64,000 nt of DNA from Vreelandella piezotolerans (GCF_012427705.1 NZ_CP048602.1:930001-994000); one strand, 5' to 3'; shown: positions 8,707 through 18,383, counted from the stretch's first letter. Program-made: numbers and translations. Notes: generated by a model not told the origin, from the sequence alone.

Positions 8707-10339
8707 CCAATCGGTGTTTGCCTTTGCTTTTGGCCTGATAGAGCGCCATATCGGCTAGCTGCATGACGTGTTCGATGTCGTGGCCGTGTTGAGGCCACCA
8801 GGCTGCTCCCAGGCTGCAACCTACCTGCGCTTGGTGCCCTCCGGGCAGCATCACCGGGCTTGCGATACGTTGCAGCAGCCGTTGGCTGACATCGGTCACC
8901 ACATGGGCGCTTTGCTCAGCCGTACTTTTCAGAATCATCACGAATTCGTCGCCCCCTAAACGAGCCACTACGTCACCGCTGCGCAACGTCGACTTGAGCC
9001 GTTGGGTGACCTCGATCAGCAGTAAATCCCCCGCATGATGGCCAAGCTCATCGTTGACCCGTTTAAAGCCATCGAGATCGAAGAGCAGTACGATGACGCT
9101 CTGGTGCTGCCGACGTGCCTCGGGCAGCGTATGCTGCAGGTAGTGGTTGAGGAAGGCGCGGTTAGCCAGCCCCGTCAGCGGGTCGGTATTGGCCAAGTCT
9201 TCCAAACGGCTGATGGTGCGGCGTTGATCGATCAAGCGCTCGACCATGTCACGCATGGACGTCGATAGCCGTTTGAGCTCGGGGGAGCCGGTTTCCAGCG
9301 TCAATTCGCTGCGGCTGGTGGCCGTCTGGATGTTGTCAGCCGCGCGCGCCAAGCGCGTGAGCGGTGCGACTAAACGAGCGGCCACGATCCAGCCGATGAT
9401 GGAAAACAACAGCGCTACCAGTAGCCCCGTGCCGAGAATCAGTTCGTAAAGCTGGTCGACTGGAATGAAAGCAGTACTCACGGGCTGCCTGCTCACAGCG
9501 ACCCAGCCCAAGCCTGGGAAATCTCCAAACCCATGGCTACGCGCTATTCCCGTGACATAACGTTCCCCATCGGGCCAGGTTTCGATGGTCCAAGTGGGTG
9601 TGGGGCTGTTAATAGTTCCCTCCATGAACGCCAGCGATTCACCGACAAGTTCAGTGGGGCCAAGAATCACCTTGCCTTGCGAGGAGAGCAGCAGTAGTTC
9701 GGTTTGCTGGGCACGCAGTTGCGGTGAAAGCATTGAGTTTTTCACCTGTTTTGCCCACTCCCAGCTGAGATGGACGGCGAGCACACCAGTAAAGATGCCC
9801 CTCGAATCGGTGAGCGGAGCGGCGATATCGACGAACTGAATGGGCTCGCCCGTGGGGTTGGGGAGTAGCTGGGATAGCATGACGGCATCATGAACATCCC
9901 CCACCCATAACGCTTGTCGCCCTTCGATAAATACCGGCCGCTGGGCAATCGACGATCCTTCGAGAAGCCCTCCGGTAGAGGCGATCACCGTTCCACTGGC
10001 ATTCGTTACGCCAATCCAAGACGGCACGTCATAGTTACGCTGCAGATGTTCGAGCTGGGCGCGCACCGAGGAGGGGTCGGTGCGATCGGCAAACTCTTTG
10101 ATGCCCAACAGTAGGCGCACCTCTTTAACCCGCGCATCCATGCTGCGGCTGAGTTTATCCACCATTTGATACGCGGTATCAGCGCTGCGGTACCCGATAT
10201 TTTCCTCGAGTTGTAGCGCCGCCTCGCGGGAAGCGACCCAGCTCAGCAGGAGCGTGATGGCAATCACTAACGAGGTGATCAAGCCAATGATGCGGGTGCG
10301 CAAAGAGATACGCGTCAGCAGTGAAGGGTGATTAGGCAT
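8684..10339 (-). CDS. Membrane diguanylate cyclase (Cache-HAMP-GGDEF)
   Basis: A 551-residue sensor enzyme that makes cyclic di-GMP from two GTP. An N-terminal membrane helix (about 10-35) leads to a periplasmic dCache-like sensor domain (about 40-285). A second helix (about 293-318) is followed by a HAMP linker and a C-terminal GGDEF domain (about 390-548; DPLTGLANRAFL, LLFDLDGFKRVND, RLGGDEFVMIL). The intact GGDEF motif predicts activity. An RSGD inhibitory-site motif lies exactly five residues before it, so product inhibition is likely. No EAL domain is present. The ligand is unknown. The adjacent upstream gene on the same strand is a chemoreceptor, consistent with a motility/biofilm sensing region. 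The 3' end overlaps the DUF1415 gene by 23 bp. Confidence 0.93.
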   Translation of the reverse strand: MPNHPSLLTRISLRTRIIGLITSLVIAITLLLSWVASREAALQLEENIGYRSADTAYQMVDKLSRSMDARVKEVRLLLGIKEFADRTDPSSVRAQLEHLQRNYDVPSWIGVTNASGTVIASTGGLLEGSSIAQRPVFIEGRQALWVGDVHDAVMLSQLLPNPTGEPIQFVDIAAPLTDSRGIFTGVLAVHLSWEWAKQVKNSMLSPQLRAQQTELLLLSSQGKVILGPTELVGESLAFMEGTINSPTPTWTIETWPDGERYVTGIARSHGFGDFPGLGWVAVSRQPVSTAFIPVDQLYELILGTGLLVALLFSIIGWIVAARLVAPLTRLARAADNIQTATSRSELTLETGSPELKRLSTSMRDMVERLIDQRRTISRLEDLANTDPLTGLANRAFLNHYLQHTLPEARRQHQSVIVLLFDLDGFKRVNDELGHHAGDLLLIEVTQRLKSTLRSGDVVARLGGDEFVMILKSTAEQSAHVVTDVSQRLLQRIASPVMLPGGHQAQVGCSLGAAWWPQHGHDIEHVMQLADMALYQAKSKGKHRLVIYGESS

Positions 10340-10468
10340 CGATAGGCCAAGCGAGTCGTCGTCAAGAGAGTCACCCTAACGTAATTTTTGTTATGGCACG
10401 AATCGATAGGGTCAACGGAGGCTGCGTGGGACAGCGGATGTGCTCCGACACGCAGCCTGGAGGCTCGA

Positions 10469-12145
10469 TTAAAACGCTTCCCACTCAGGCTCGGCTGCTG
10501 GCCGCTGGCGTTGAGCCGTGCTGACAGTTTGTGAGGGAGCGCGCAAACGCTGGGTAGGCGCTGAAGCGGCGGATGGGGCAAGCATAGAGTGACGGTCGGA
10601 GGCGTTGATCCGGAACGCGGCGACCAACTCTGCCAACCGTGAGGCTTCATCTTGTAGTGAGGCTGAAGCCGTGCTGGTTTCTTCCACCAAAGAAACGTTC
10701 TCCTGGGTAGCAGAATCCATTTCGGCAATCGCCGTACTGATTTGGCTGATCCCAGACTCTTGCTCTTTCGCCGCCAGCGCTAGCTCCTGCATCATATCGT
10801 TGACTCGGATGATGGCTTGGTTGATGTCGTCCATGCTCTCGCCATTTTTCAGCGCTTGATCGGCACCTTGTGCAATGCGGCCCGCGATATCCTCGATCAT
10901 CGTGCGAATTTCTTTCGAGGAGTTGGAGGTTTTCGTTGCCAACGAGCGAACTTCACTCGCCACGACGGCAAAACCGCGGCCGTGTTCGCCTGCACGGGCG
11001 GCTTCCACCGAGGCGTTCAACGCTAGAATATTGGTCTGGAAGGCGATCGAGTCGATGACCTGAATGATTTCATTCACTTTTTGAGAGCTGGCTTCCAGTT
11101 CGCGCATCAGCACACTGGTTTGCTCCGACTCCTGCTTACCATGGGCTGCTTTTTTGGAAGCATCCTGGGTCAAACGCTCCGCCTGTGCGGCGGTGTCGGC
11201 ATTTTGGCGGACGATGGAGGAAATCTCATCCATACTGGCAGCGGTTTGTTGCAGCGCGGCGGCCTGCTGCTCGGTACGTGAGGCGAGATCCTGGCTGCCC
11301 CCAGCGATTTGGCGGGAACTGGCAGCCACGGCGCTACTGCTTTGGGTAAGCGTGCCTACCATACTTTGCAGCTTGCCCTGCATATCATGCATGGCGCTGT
11401 AGAGCCGACCAATTTCGTTGTTACCCAGCGATTCGATATGGCGGGTCAAATCGCCCTTGGCTATATGCTCACAAAGCTCCACTGCGCGCTGCAGCGGGCG
11501 CACGATAAGGCGATTGATACCGATTTGGACGCCCAGCGATAACAGAAGCGCCAGCACAATCAATGCACCGCTGAACAGCATGGTCACTCTGTGTCCCTGT
11601 TCGGCGTGAGCAATGTTTTCGGCTGCTAGGGCTTGCGCGCGGCTGTTGAACGCACGAATGGCATCGCTAAGCCTGTCGAACTCCACATTGAAGCGTTCGC
11701 GGTGCTGCACGATCGCAGCGTAATTGGCAGCCGCTAAATCGCTGCGAAACGCCTCGTTGATCATTTGCGGGTAGTAATTATCAATGGCTGCAATGAGCGG
11801 TGCACGAACGGCCGTAGGCGGTACTTCAATGGCGGTAAACTCAGCGTAGCGTGTATCGGCTCGCTGGAGCGCTGCGCGTGCGAGTTCGAGCGCTTCTTGC
11901 GCAGAGGGATTTTCACCATCCTCGACATAAGCGGTATAGCGAGCCAAGCGTAAGCGCATTTCCATTAAATTGACTTCTGCGCGGTTGATCGACGCCACTT
12001 GCTGGGCCGCGACTTCATCGAGCTCTCGCAAGCTCTCCATCACACTCATTTTGGATACGATACCTGTCGCTGCGATGGCCAGCAGGGCGATCACCATTAG
12101 CCCTTGCACGGCTGCCAACAAGTGTTTGACAGGGAAGTTTCTCAT
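10469..12145 (-). CDS. Methyl-accepting chemotaxis protein with C-terminal EWEAF tether
   Basis: A 558-residue transmembrane chemoreceptor. TM1 spans about residues 6-32. A ~150-residue periplasmic four-helix sensor follows, then TM2 at about 190-212, HAMP, and the methyl-accepting coiled coil with the hairpin tip SIAFQTNILALNASVEAA and GRGFAVVASEVRSLA. The last five residues, EWEAF, match the xWxxF pentapeptide that tethers CheR and CheB in high-abundance receptors such as Tar/Tsr (NWETF). Start 12145 (MRNFPVKH) was chosen because TM1 follows directly; the frame extends 25 residues further without support. A remnant of a second receptor with the same tail lies just upstream at 12380. The ligand cannot be predicted. 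Confidence 0.94.
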   Translation of the reverse strand: MRNFPVKHLLAAVQGLMVIALLAIAATGIVSKMSVMESLRELDEVAAQQVASINRAEVNLMEMRLRLARYTAYVEDGENPSAQEALELARAALQRADTRYAEFTAIEVPPTAVRAPLIAAIDNYYPQMINEAFRSDLAAANYAAIVQHRERFNVEFDRLSDAIRAFNSRAQALAAENIAHAEQGHRVTMLFSGALIVLALLLSLGVQIGINRLIVRPLQRAVELCEHIAKGDLTRHIESLGNNEIGRLYSAMHDMQGKLQSMVGTLTQSSSAVAASSRQIAGGSQDLASRTEQQAAALQQTAASMDEISSIVRQNADTAAQAERLTQDASKKAAHGKQESEQTSVLMRELEASSQKVNEIIQVIDSIAFQTNILALNASVEAARAGEHGRGFAVVASEVRSLATKTSNSSKEIRTMIEDIAGRIAQGADQALKNGESMDDINQAIIRVNDMMQELALAAKEQESGISQISTAIAEMDSATQENVSLVEETSTASASLQDEASRLAELVAAFRINASDRHSMLAPSAASAPTQRLRAPSQTVSTAQRQRPAAEPEWEAF

Positions 12146-12310
12146 GATGACTCTCTCGGGAGGAAAAGGAGGGGGGGAACACCTGCAAGGAGGGGAGCCT
12201 CGCCTGTACATTATCGACACAAAAAGAGAGACATTGAGAGGTGCTGAGCAGTTTTTTTTACACTTTTTTGCAAGGTCGTGGTGTTAAGAAGGGAAAGCTT
12301 GTGCATCTAT

Positions 12311-12335
12311 TAAAAAGGGCCAGCAAGCCAGCCCT
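12311..12335 (-). terminator. Intrinsic terminator after the receptor remnant
   Basis: On the minus strand AGGGC and GCCCT, extended by two G-T wobble pairs, form a hairpin directly followed by TTTTT. It sits 45 bp past the stop codon of the decayed receptor tail, so it is probably that lost gene's own terminator, kept after the deletion. Confidence 0.6.
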
Positions 12336-12379
12336 ATTAAGTAATGAGCATCGTGACACAAACGATGTGAAGCAATCGG

Positions 12380-12495
12380 CTAAAAAGCTTCCCACTCAGG
12401 CGTAGCCGCCGTCCGCGAAGGGGGCGATCCTACCAGGGGAGAGACGTAAGCCGTGCTGGTTTCCTCGACGAGCGACACGTTCTCTTCCAGGCAGG
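12380..12495 (-). pseudogene. Remnant of a chemoreceptor gene (C-terminal tail only)
   Basis: Reading leftward to a TAG at 12380, the frame encodes LEENVSLVEETSTA, then an unrelated Pro/Ser/Thr-rich stretch, then TPEWEAF-stop. ENVSLVEETSTA is identical to part of the signalling domain of the intact receptor at 10469-12145, and EWEAF is the same CheR/CheB-docking tail. The HAMP, the sensor and nearly all of the coiled coil are missing, and the preserved helix is joined to the tail after losing about 50 residues. No start codon or ribosome-binding site is present. This is best read as the debris of a tandem duplicate receptor deleted by recombination; its terminator survives at 12311. Confidence 0.8.
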
Positions 12496-12527
12496 CAGCT
12501 GCTTTCAGTCAGGGTAGAAGCGCTTGG

Positions 12528-13031
12528 TTAGTGTGGGGTTAGTGCTTTGTACATGACATGGGTATCCACATACCCTAATGAAGCGTGCTGATAGGCGTTT
12601 GGCACGGTACCGACGATCTCGAAGCCAAGGCGTTGCCATAAGCCCACGGCCACGTGATTGCTGGCGACGACGGCGTTGAACTGCATGGCTTTGAACCCCT
12701 GCGTCACGGCCTCTTGCTGTGAGTGTTCGCACATGGCGCTTGCCACCCCTTTGCCCCGCGCTTGCGGTGTGACCATATAACCACAGTTACATACATGCTG
12801 GCCGGGGCCTGCGGCGTTGGCCTTCAAGTAGTAGCTGCCCAGCAGTGTTCCCTGCTCATCTTTTACCGCCATGCTAAGATGTGGCGTTTGACACCACAGC
12901 GCAAACGCTTCCTCTTGGCTAATGTGGGGGTCTATCGCGTAGGTTTCCTGGGCGGCTACAATGGCTTGAAACGTAGGCCAGAAGAGCGCGAACTCTTTGG
13001 CGGTCATCGGCGAAAACTGAAGGCTGGACAT
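12528..13031 (-). CDS. GNAT-family N-acetyltransferase
   Basis: A 167-residue GCN5-related acetyltransferase. The acetyl-CoA pyrophosphate-binding motif is in VTPQARGKGVASAMCEHS, preceded by the strand GPGQHVCNCGYMV and followed by the typical NHVAVGLWQRLGFEIVGTVP (motif B). ATG 13031 has GGAAG 8 nt upstream; the frame continues to 13142 over the divergent lysE gene, so the shorter form is used. The acceptor substrate is unknown. It is divergent from the LysE-type exporter. Confidence 0.9.
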   Translation of the reverse strand: MSSLQFSPMTAKEFALFWPTFQAIVAAQETYAIDPHISQEEAFALWCQTPHLSMAVKDEQGTLLGSYYLKANAAGPGQHVCNCGYMVTPQARGKGVASAMCEHSQQEAVTQGFKAMQFNAVVASNHVAVGLWQRLGFEIVGTVPNAYQHASLGYVDTHVMYKALTPH

Positions 13032-13140
13032 AAGGTGTCTTCCATGGGTGTCGTCATGCGCAACGTTAGCACACTCTAATGCGTATCTGCGCGACGGGTA
13101 CGTTGATAAGTGAACCACTGGACCGCAAGAGGGCAAGACC

Positions 13141-13773
13141 ATGACCGTTGAGAGTGCTCTGACGTATTTTCTGGCGATTTTCGTTTTCGCCGTGACCCCC
13201 GGACCGGGTATTTTTGCCCTGCTGGCGAAGGGAATGGCATCGGGAGCGCGCTCGTGTATCCCGTTAGCCTTGGGAATGACGGTCAGCGATGTGATTTACC
13301 TGCTGCTGGCGTTTTACGGTTTGGCGGCGCTGGCGGAACACTGGGGAGACGCCTTTACGCTACTGCGCTACGCTGGCGCCATCTACCTGTTCTATTTGGG
13401 CTGGAAAATGTGGACCGCCGAGGTATCCCCGCAAACGCTCGACGCCCTCCCAGCCAGCCGTGGCGCTTGGCGTCGTGATGCTGCAAAGAGTTTTCTGCAA
13501 GGTTTTATGATCTCGGCCTCCAACCCGAAAGTCATTCTGTTCTATATCGCTTTCTTACCGACCTTTATCGATCTCACCGCGCTCGACCGCAGCGATATGG
13601 TGTTGGCGGTCGGGTTGACGCTGGTGGGGCTGATGATGGGATTGATGCTGGTCGCCTCATGTGCGTCTTCCGCACGCCGCTTCTTTCAGTCTGAGCGCGC
13701 ACAAAAAGGCACCAACCGCACGGCCGGTTCGCTGATGTTCGCAGCAGGCGCTTTTCTGGTCGCTAAAGGTTAA
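13141..13773 (+). CDS. LysE/RhtB-family amino acid exporter
   Basis: A 210-residue inner-membrane protein with about six hydrophobic segments and the family motif AVTPGPGIFALLAKG at residues 18-32, plus the later SNPKVILFYIAFLPTFID. Proteins of this family export amino acids such as lysine, threonine or homoserine lactones; the substrate here is unknown. It starts at ATG 13141 and ends 10 bp before the convergent luciferase-like gene. Confidence 0.92.
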   Translation: MTVESALTYFLAIFVFAVTPGPGIFALLAKGMASGARSCIPLALGMTVSDVIYLLLAFYGLAALAEHWGDAFTLLRYAGAIYLFYLGWKMWTAEVSPQTLDALPASRGAWRRDAAKSFLQGFMISASNPKVILFYIAFLPTFIDLTALDRSDMVLAVGLTLVGLMMGLMLVASCASSARRFFQSERAQKGTNRTAGSLMFAAGAFLVAKG

Positions 13774-13783
13774 GGCAGACAGT

Positions 13784-14776
13784 TTAACGAACTGCCTCGG
13801 CGACGATCTCATAACTCCGCAAGCGATCCGCGTGACTGTAAAAATCGCTATTGATCATCAGCTCGTTGGCCCCCGTGCGTTCTTGAAACGCGGCTAGCTG
13901 TGCTTTGATCGTTTCTGGGCCACCGATGATGGCTGCTCCCAAAAACTGCTCCACCTGGGCGCGTTCCATGGGTGACCAATCCAAGGCATCGACCGGTGGC
14001 AGCGATTGTGTCGGCTTCCCCCGGATCAGGTTCAAGAATTTTTGCTGGGCGGTGGTGGCCAAGTAGTGCGCCATCTCGTCGCTATCAGCCGCCATGACCG
14101 GCAAGCCGACCATGGCATAGGGTGACTCTAAATGCGCGGAGGGGCGGAAGTTGTCTCGATAGAGGCGGAGTGCCTCGAACAGATAACCCGGGGCGAACTG
14201 GGCGGCAAATGCGAAGGGCAGGCCCAGCTTCGCCGCAAGCTGGGCACTGTAGCCGCTAGAACCCAGTAGCCAAATGGGTACGTGTGTGCCCTGGCCGGGC
14301 ACGGCTTTGACGGTTTGGCGGGGATCCTCGTCGTCTAAATAGCGGCGCAACTCTTCTAACCGCTCCGGAAAGTCGTCGACACCTGCATGGGCGTGACGGC
14401 GCATTGCTCGCATGGTCGCCCCATCCGACCCAGGGGCTCGGCCAAGGCCCAGGTCGATGCGCCCAGGATAGAGCGTCTCAAGCGTGCCAAACTGCTCAGC
14501 AATGACCAGCGGTGGATGATTGGGCAGCATGATGCCACCGCTACCCACGCGTATCGTGGACGTTTGCCCCGCCACGTGACCAATCAAGACCGAGGTGGCG
14601 GCGCTGGCGATACCGGCAATGTTGTGGTGCTCGGCTAGCCAGTAGCGCCGATAGCCCAGCGATTCTGCTTGCTGGGCCAGTGATACGCTGTCACGGAACG
14701 TTTCGCCTGCGCTTCCGCCTTGACGAATGGGCGCAAGATCCAGAACGGAGAGGGCGGTGCTCGCAAGTTGGCTCAT
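13784..14776 (-). CDS. Luciferase-like flavin-dependent monooxygenase (YhbW type)
   Basis: A 330-residue member of the bacterial luciferase-like (LLM) flavin oxidoreductase family, an FMNH2-dependent TIM-barrel enzyme class. Typical segments are [17 protein letters not shown] at the N-terminus, [56 protein letters not shown] and, later, [16 protein letters not shown]. The pattern matches the YhbW/MsnO8-like subgroup. The substrate is unknown. The SDR reductase encoded 110 bp upstream on the same strand may be a partner, but nothing in the sequence proves this. Confidence 0.92.
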   Translation of the reverse strand: MSQLASTALSVLDLAPIRQGGSAGETFRDSVSLAQQAESLGYRRYWLAEHHNIAGIASAATSVLIGHVAGQTSTIRVGSGGIMLPNHPPLVIAEQFGTLETLYPGRIDLGLGRAPGSDGATMRAMRRHAHAGVDDFPERLEELRRYLDDEDPRQTVKAVPGQGTHVPIWLLGSSGYSAQLAAKLGLPFAFAAQFAPGYLFEALRLYRDNFRPSAHLESPYAMVGLPVMAADSDEMAHYLATTAQQKFLNLIRGKPTQSLPPVDALDWSPMERAQVEQFLGAAIIGGPETIKAQLAAFQERTGANELMINSDFYSHADRLRSYEIVAEAVR

Positions 14777-14886
14777 AAATCACCTAATAAACGTGCATGG
14801 TCAGCGGGCTATTTTTGTTAGCACGCTTCATAATGCAGCGTTTATGTGGGCGGCCAAGTGCAATTACAACCGCCGTGGCGTTGGGG

Positions 14887-15573
14887 TCACTCTTTGGGGG
14901 GCGTCGGGCGTACCAAGATTTCATTGACATCCACGTGTGGCGGCTGAGCGAGCGCGTAGATCACCGCATTGGCAATATCGCGGTCTTGCAGCGCATACTC
15001 GGGCGGCTCGTCGAAAAACGGTGTGTCGACCATACCGGGTTCGATCAATGTGACCCGCATGCCGGAGCCGCGCAACTCTTCGCGCAGGTTGTAACCAATG
15101 CCCGTGACCGCCCATTTGGTGGCGCTGTACATAGAACCGGGGATGGTCGTGCGTCCCGCAGCCGAACCGGTCAGCAGCACGTGTCCTTGACGGCGTTTCA
15201 GCTCCGGCAGGCAGGCTTGCAAGGTTAGGCCAACGCCGTAAATGTTGGTCAGAATCATCTCCCGCCAAGCGTTATGGTCGGCGCTGCTAAAACCGCCGGG
15301 CGAGCCCCCGCGGCCCGCATTGGCGAATACCGCGTCGATACGGCCGAACGTTTCAATGGCGTGCTCCACCATGGCTTGCTGCTGGTGTAAGTCGGTGACA
15401 TCGACGTCGCACGTGAGCACGTTCTCTGGGCCGAGCTCTTGGGCAAGGGAGGTCAACTTATCGGCAGAACGCGCGGCCAGCACCAGTTGATACCCTTCTC
15501 GGGCCGCTGCCCGGGCGGTGGCCGCGCCAATGCCGCTGGAAGCGCCGGTAATTAACAGTACGCGGTCTTGCAT
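14887..15573 (-). CDS. Short-chain dehydrogenase/reductase
   Basis: A 228-residue classical SDR. The NAD(P)-binding motif TGASSGIGAATARA is at residues 9-22, NAGRGG at about 90, and the catalytic Ser and YSATK (Tyr-x-x-x-Lys) lie around residues 140-157. AARSADKL after the second strand, with its Arg, suggests NADP preference. The closest general type is the YdfG-like 3-hydroxy acid or oxidoreductase group; substrate unknown. It stands alone between the nitrate module and the luciferase-like gene. Confidence 0.93.
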   Translation of the reverse strand: MQDRVLLITGASSGIGAATARAAAREGYQLVLAARSADKLTSLAQELGPENVLTCDVDVTDLHQQQAMVEHAIETFGRIDAVFANAGRGGSPGGFSSADHNAWREMILTNIYGVGLTLQACLPELKRRQGHVLLTGSAAGRTTIPGSMYSATKWAVTGIGYNLREELRGSGMRVTLIEPGMVDTPFFDEPPEYALQDRDIANAVIYALAQPPHVDVNEILVRPTPPKE

Positions 15574-15649
15574 CGTTGGCTCTCCTTGCTGTCATACATG
15601 AACCTTCAGCATGGCCAAAACCGAGTGGGGTTGCAAACGAGCGCCGTCG

Positions 15650-16915
15650 CTAGGGTGTATCTTGCTGTCGTTGCAGCATGGCAGAGAGATCTAGGATCGA
15701 GCGTGCCATATCGGCCATGCTTCTGCTTTGATCCATCGACGTTTTGCGCAGAAAACGGTACGCCTCCTCCTCGCTCATCGACTGATGGGCCATGATGAGG
15801 CCTTTGGCTCGTTCGATCAGCTTCCGCTCCCGCAGCGCTTTGCGCGTGTTTTCCAGTTCGTCGCTGAGTCCTTGCAGACGACTCGACTGCGCATGCGTCA
15901 ATTCCAGCAGCGAACGACTCAGCGGCGAATGGAGAGCAGTGGCGGTCAAATCGCCCAGCGGTTGAGAGGGGCTAAGCGCCAGCAACTGTTCGCAGGGGGC
16001 TGGAAGTGGTCTGTCGGGTGTGGCCGAGGCGTGATCCAGCGCCGCTTGTGCGTGGGCGATTTTATGGTGGCATAGGGCCATGAGCTGCGTGTTGAGCGTG
16101 TCTTCCACCGTTTTGATGGTATCGATTCGTAGGGTCGTCAGCTCATACCAGGTTTCCCCCAAGGTGTTGCCCGACGCCGTTCGATGTTCCGAGCGTTGGC
16201 AGGCGATGTCGCGTAGCTGGCTAATACCGGCCAGCGTTCGGGGCGAAAGCGACTGTTCCCAAGCGCTCAGTGCTTCTGGGGTGGCGAATTCGGCAAACGT
16301 ATCGAAGCAGCGTTGCTGGGACTCGACGAGTTCGTTGAGCAGCGTGCGATGAGCGTCATCGAAATGGCCTAGGGTAAACCCAAAGGCACCGCAGGCACGC
16401 TCTTGTCCGGCAAGCTCCTTGCCTTGCATGAGGTGGAACGTGGCTACCAGAGCGCGGGTGATGTCTGGATCGACAGCCGTGTCTGCGGCCTCGAAGACGA
16501 TCGCCAATAAACCGCTAATCAGGTGATTGAATGCCTGCGTGGCCGCGTCCGGTGAAATATGAAAGGTATCGATGGCTCGACGCAGGGCATCGAGCTCATC
16601 CAGCGCTAGCCAAACGCTGGCAATGCGGCGCAGCAAGCGTGCGGTGGCTTGAGGTCGAGCTTCCTGGCTGAACGTTTCTAAACGCAGGCGCATCGAGGCT
16701 TCGGCCGATTGACTATGTTGAACGTAGGTCGTTCGGCGGGTTTTGAAACGCTTACCTTGTGAGGCCAGGTAAATCGTCGAGGCGCCGCGTTCGCGCTGCA
16801 GCACATGAATGAACTGGCTGATATCGCTCACGATATCCACGGTCGTAGCGAGATGGTGAAGGTTATCGATGTCGCAGCGCAGGGCAGTAAAGAGAAGCTG
16901 TTGGGCAGAAGACAT
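15650..16915 (-). CDS. nasR: Nitrate-responsive antiterminator (NIT sensor + ANTAR domain), NasR-like
   Basis: A 421-residue cytoplasmic regulator. A helical NIT nitrate/nitrite-sensing domain (about 30-290) contains ISQFIHVLQRERGASTIYLAS, whose Arg residues correspond to the nitrate-contacting region. A C-terminal ANTAR RNA-binding domain follows (about 345-410; ENTRKALRERKLIERAKGL, SMSEEEAYRFLRKTSMDQSR). In Klebsiella NasR this combination binds a leader RNA and prevents termination ahead of nitrate-assimilation genes when nitrate is present. ATG 16915 has AAGGAA upstream. It follows narK by 78 bp on the same strand. A candidate ANTAR hairpin lies in the narK leader at 18421-18436, so it may control its own operon. 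Confidence 0.9.
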   Translation of the reverse strand: MSSAQQLLFTALRCDIDNLHHLATTVDIVSDISQFIHVLQRERGASTIYLASQGKRFKTRRTTYVQHSQSAEASMRLRLETFSQEARPQATARLLRRIASVWLALDELDALRRAIDTFHISPDAATQAFNHLISGLLAIVFEAADTAVDPDITRALVATFHLMQGKELAGQERACGAFGFTLGHFDDAHRTLLNELVESQQRCFDTFAEFATPEALSAWEQSLSPRTLAGISQLRDIACQRSEHRTASGNTLGETWYELTTLRIDTIKTVEDTLNTQLMALCHHKIAHAQAALDHASATPDRPLPAPCEQLLALSPSQPLGDLTATALHSPLSRSLLELTHAQSSRLQGLSDELENTRKALRERKLIERAKGLIMAHQSMSEEEAYRFLRKTSMDQSRSMADMARSILDLSAMLQRQQDTP

Positions 16916-16993
16916 GGTGATTTCCTTGATACTCGCCGCCAAAAGTCAAATGCCCCCGCAGCGGCACACTGGCAGGGGCAATATTCACAGATA

Positions 16994-18346
16994 TTAACGT
17001 AGTGAGAGAGCACCTGCGCCCGTATCGTCGCCGACGGCATCACGGTATGCGCTGGCCTCTTCGGCTTCGGTGGCCTCGCTAAAACGCACCACCAGTACGC
17101 AAGACGCTAGTACCAACACGGTCAGGCCCAGGTAGAAAAGACCCTGCTGGTAGCTCAAGCTTTCGTTACGAAATAGAAACGCCGCAGACACCGCGCCCAC
17201 GTTGCCGCCGGCCCCTACGATACCGGCCACGGCCCCCAGGGCTTTTTTGTTGATGAAAGGCACCACGCCAAAGGTGGCGCCTTCGGCCATTTGCACGAAG
17301 AGGCTAAACACTAACATGATGCCAATGGCTAGGCTGAGCACGTGCATTTGGGAAAACGCTACCAGGGCAATGCCTTCGCACACCAGCGCTATGAAAAGCC
17401 AGCGAACGCGTCCTTTTAGCCCACCATGTTTGGCGAACAGATCGGAAAACACGCCGCCCAGTGTGCGAGCGAAGATGTTCATCAAGCCGAAGAGTCCGGC
17501 AATGAGCCCAGCGGTCGCCAGGGTCAGATCGAATTTGTCGAAGAAGTAGATGGCGGCAATGTTATTGATCGTTAGCTCGACGCCAAAGCAGAGCCCATAC
17601 ACGACGAACAGTGCCCATACGCGGATATCCTTCGCCGCCGCCAGGAAGCTTTGGGCGGCACCGTGCTCACCGGTAGCGGGTGGCAGCTCACCGCGTGCGC
17701 GCAGCTCGCTGAAGTTGCCATTGGGGGCGTCTTGTGTGAACAGCCAGTAGGCAATACCGGTAAAGAACAGCACCACACCAGGCACCACCATGGCGAGTCG
17801 CCAGCCGAGGGCTTCGTTCACGCCGAGCATCAGAACGCCGGCGAAAATCAGCGGCATGACGATTTGGGTGGTACCGCCGCCCAGGTTGCCCCAGCCAGCG
17901 CTGGTGGCATTGGCGGTGCCTACCACGTTGGGCGCAAACATCAAGGTGGTGTGGTATTGGGTAATGACGAACGATGCGCCGATGGCGCCAATCGCCAAGC
18001 GTGCCAGTAAGAAGGTCTCGAAACTGTCGGCAAGGCCAATTCCCATTACGGGAATGGAGCCCAGCATCAACAGGCCCGTATAGGTTTTGCGTGGGCCGAT
18101 ACGGTCGCAGAGTACACCGATCAGCAGCCGAACGATCACGGTGATCGCCACCGAGGCGATGATGGTATTGCCGATTTGGGTTTGCGTTAGCGCGAGATCC
18201 TCGCGCACCACGGCCATGAGTGGTGCGATACCGAACCAGCCAAAAAAGCAGATATGGAATGCAAACCAGGAGAGGTGAAAGGCCCGCATTTGCGGCGTCG
18301 AGAAATTGAGCAACCGGATACGGTTGGCTTTGTTGCGGATCTCCAT
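16994..18346 (-). CDS. narK: NarK/NasA-family nitrate/nitrite transporter (MFS)
   Basis: A 450-residue major facilitator protein with about 12 membrane segments. Family features: FHLSWFAFHICFFGWFGIAP in TM1, RLLIGVLCDRIGPRKTYTGL (loop 2-3 motif), GWGNLGGGTTQIVMPLIF and AGIVGAGGNVGAVSAA (the two Gly-rich nitrate signature regions). It takes up nitrate and may exchange nitrite; linkage to a NIT-ANTAR regulator suggests an assimilatory (NasA-like) role. ATG 18346 has GAGGT 7 nt upstream; the longer frame to 18427 would run into the leader hairpin. The upstream DNA carries a sigma-54-type promoter (18501-18516) and an ANTAR-like hairpin. No nitrate reductase genes lie nearby. Confidence 0.93.
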   Translation of the reverse strand: MEIRNKANRIRLLNFSTPQMRAFHLSWFAFHICFFGWFGIAPLMAVVREDLALTQTQIGNTIIASVAITVIVRLLIGVLCDRIGPRKTYTGLLMLGSIPVMGIGLADSFETFLLARLAIGAIGASFVITQYHTTLMFAPNVVGTANATSAGWGNLGGGTTQIVMPLIFAGVLMLGVNEALGWRLAMVVPGVVLFFTGIAYWLFTQDAPNGNFSELRARGELPPATGEHGAAQSFLAAAKDIRVWALFVVYGLCFGVELTINNIAAIYFFDKFDLTLATAGLIAGLFGLMNIFARTLGGVFSDLFAKHGGLKGRVRWLFIALVCEGIALVAFSQMHVLSLAIGIMLVFSLFVQMAEGATFGVVPFINKKALGAVAGIVGAGGNVGAVSAAFLFRNESLSYQQGLFYLGLTVLVLASCVLVVRFSEATEAEEASAYRDAVGDDTGAGALSLR

Positions 18347-18383
18347 GGGAGTGACCTCACAGCGTACGAACGAGTTTGTCGAG

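Noticed and set aside
13774..13800. CAGTT/AACTG hairpin between lysE and the luciferase-like gene as a terminator
   Set aside because: Only 5 bp of AT-containing stem, overlapping an alternative GGCAG/CTGCC pairing, with no U-run on either strand.
14797..15228. A 143-codon rightward frame over the SDR gene
   Set aside because: Antisense to an SDR with intact TGxxxGIG and YxxxK motifs; no independent support.
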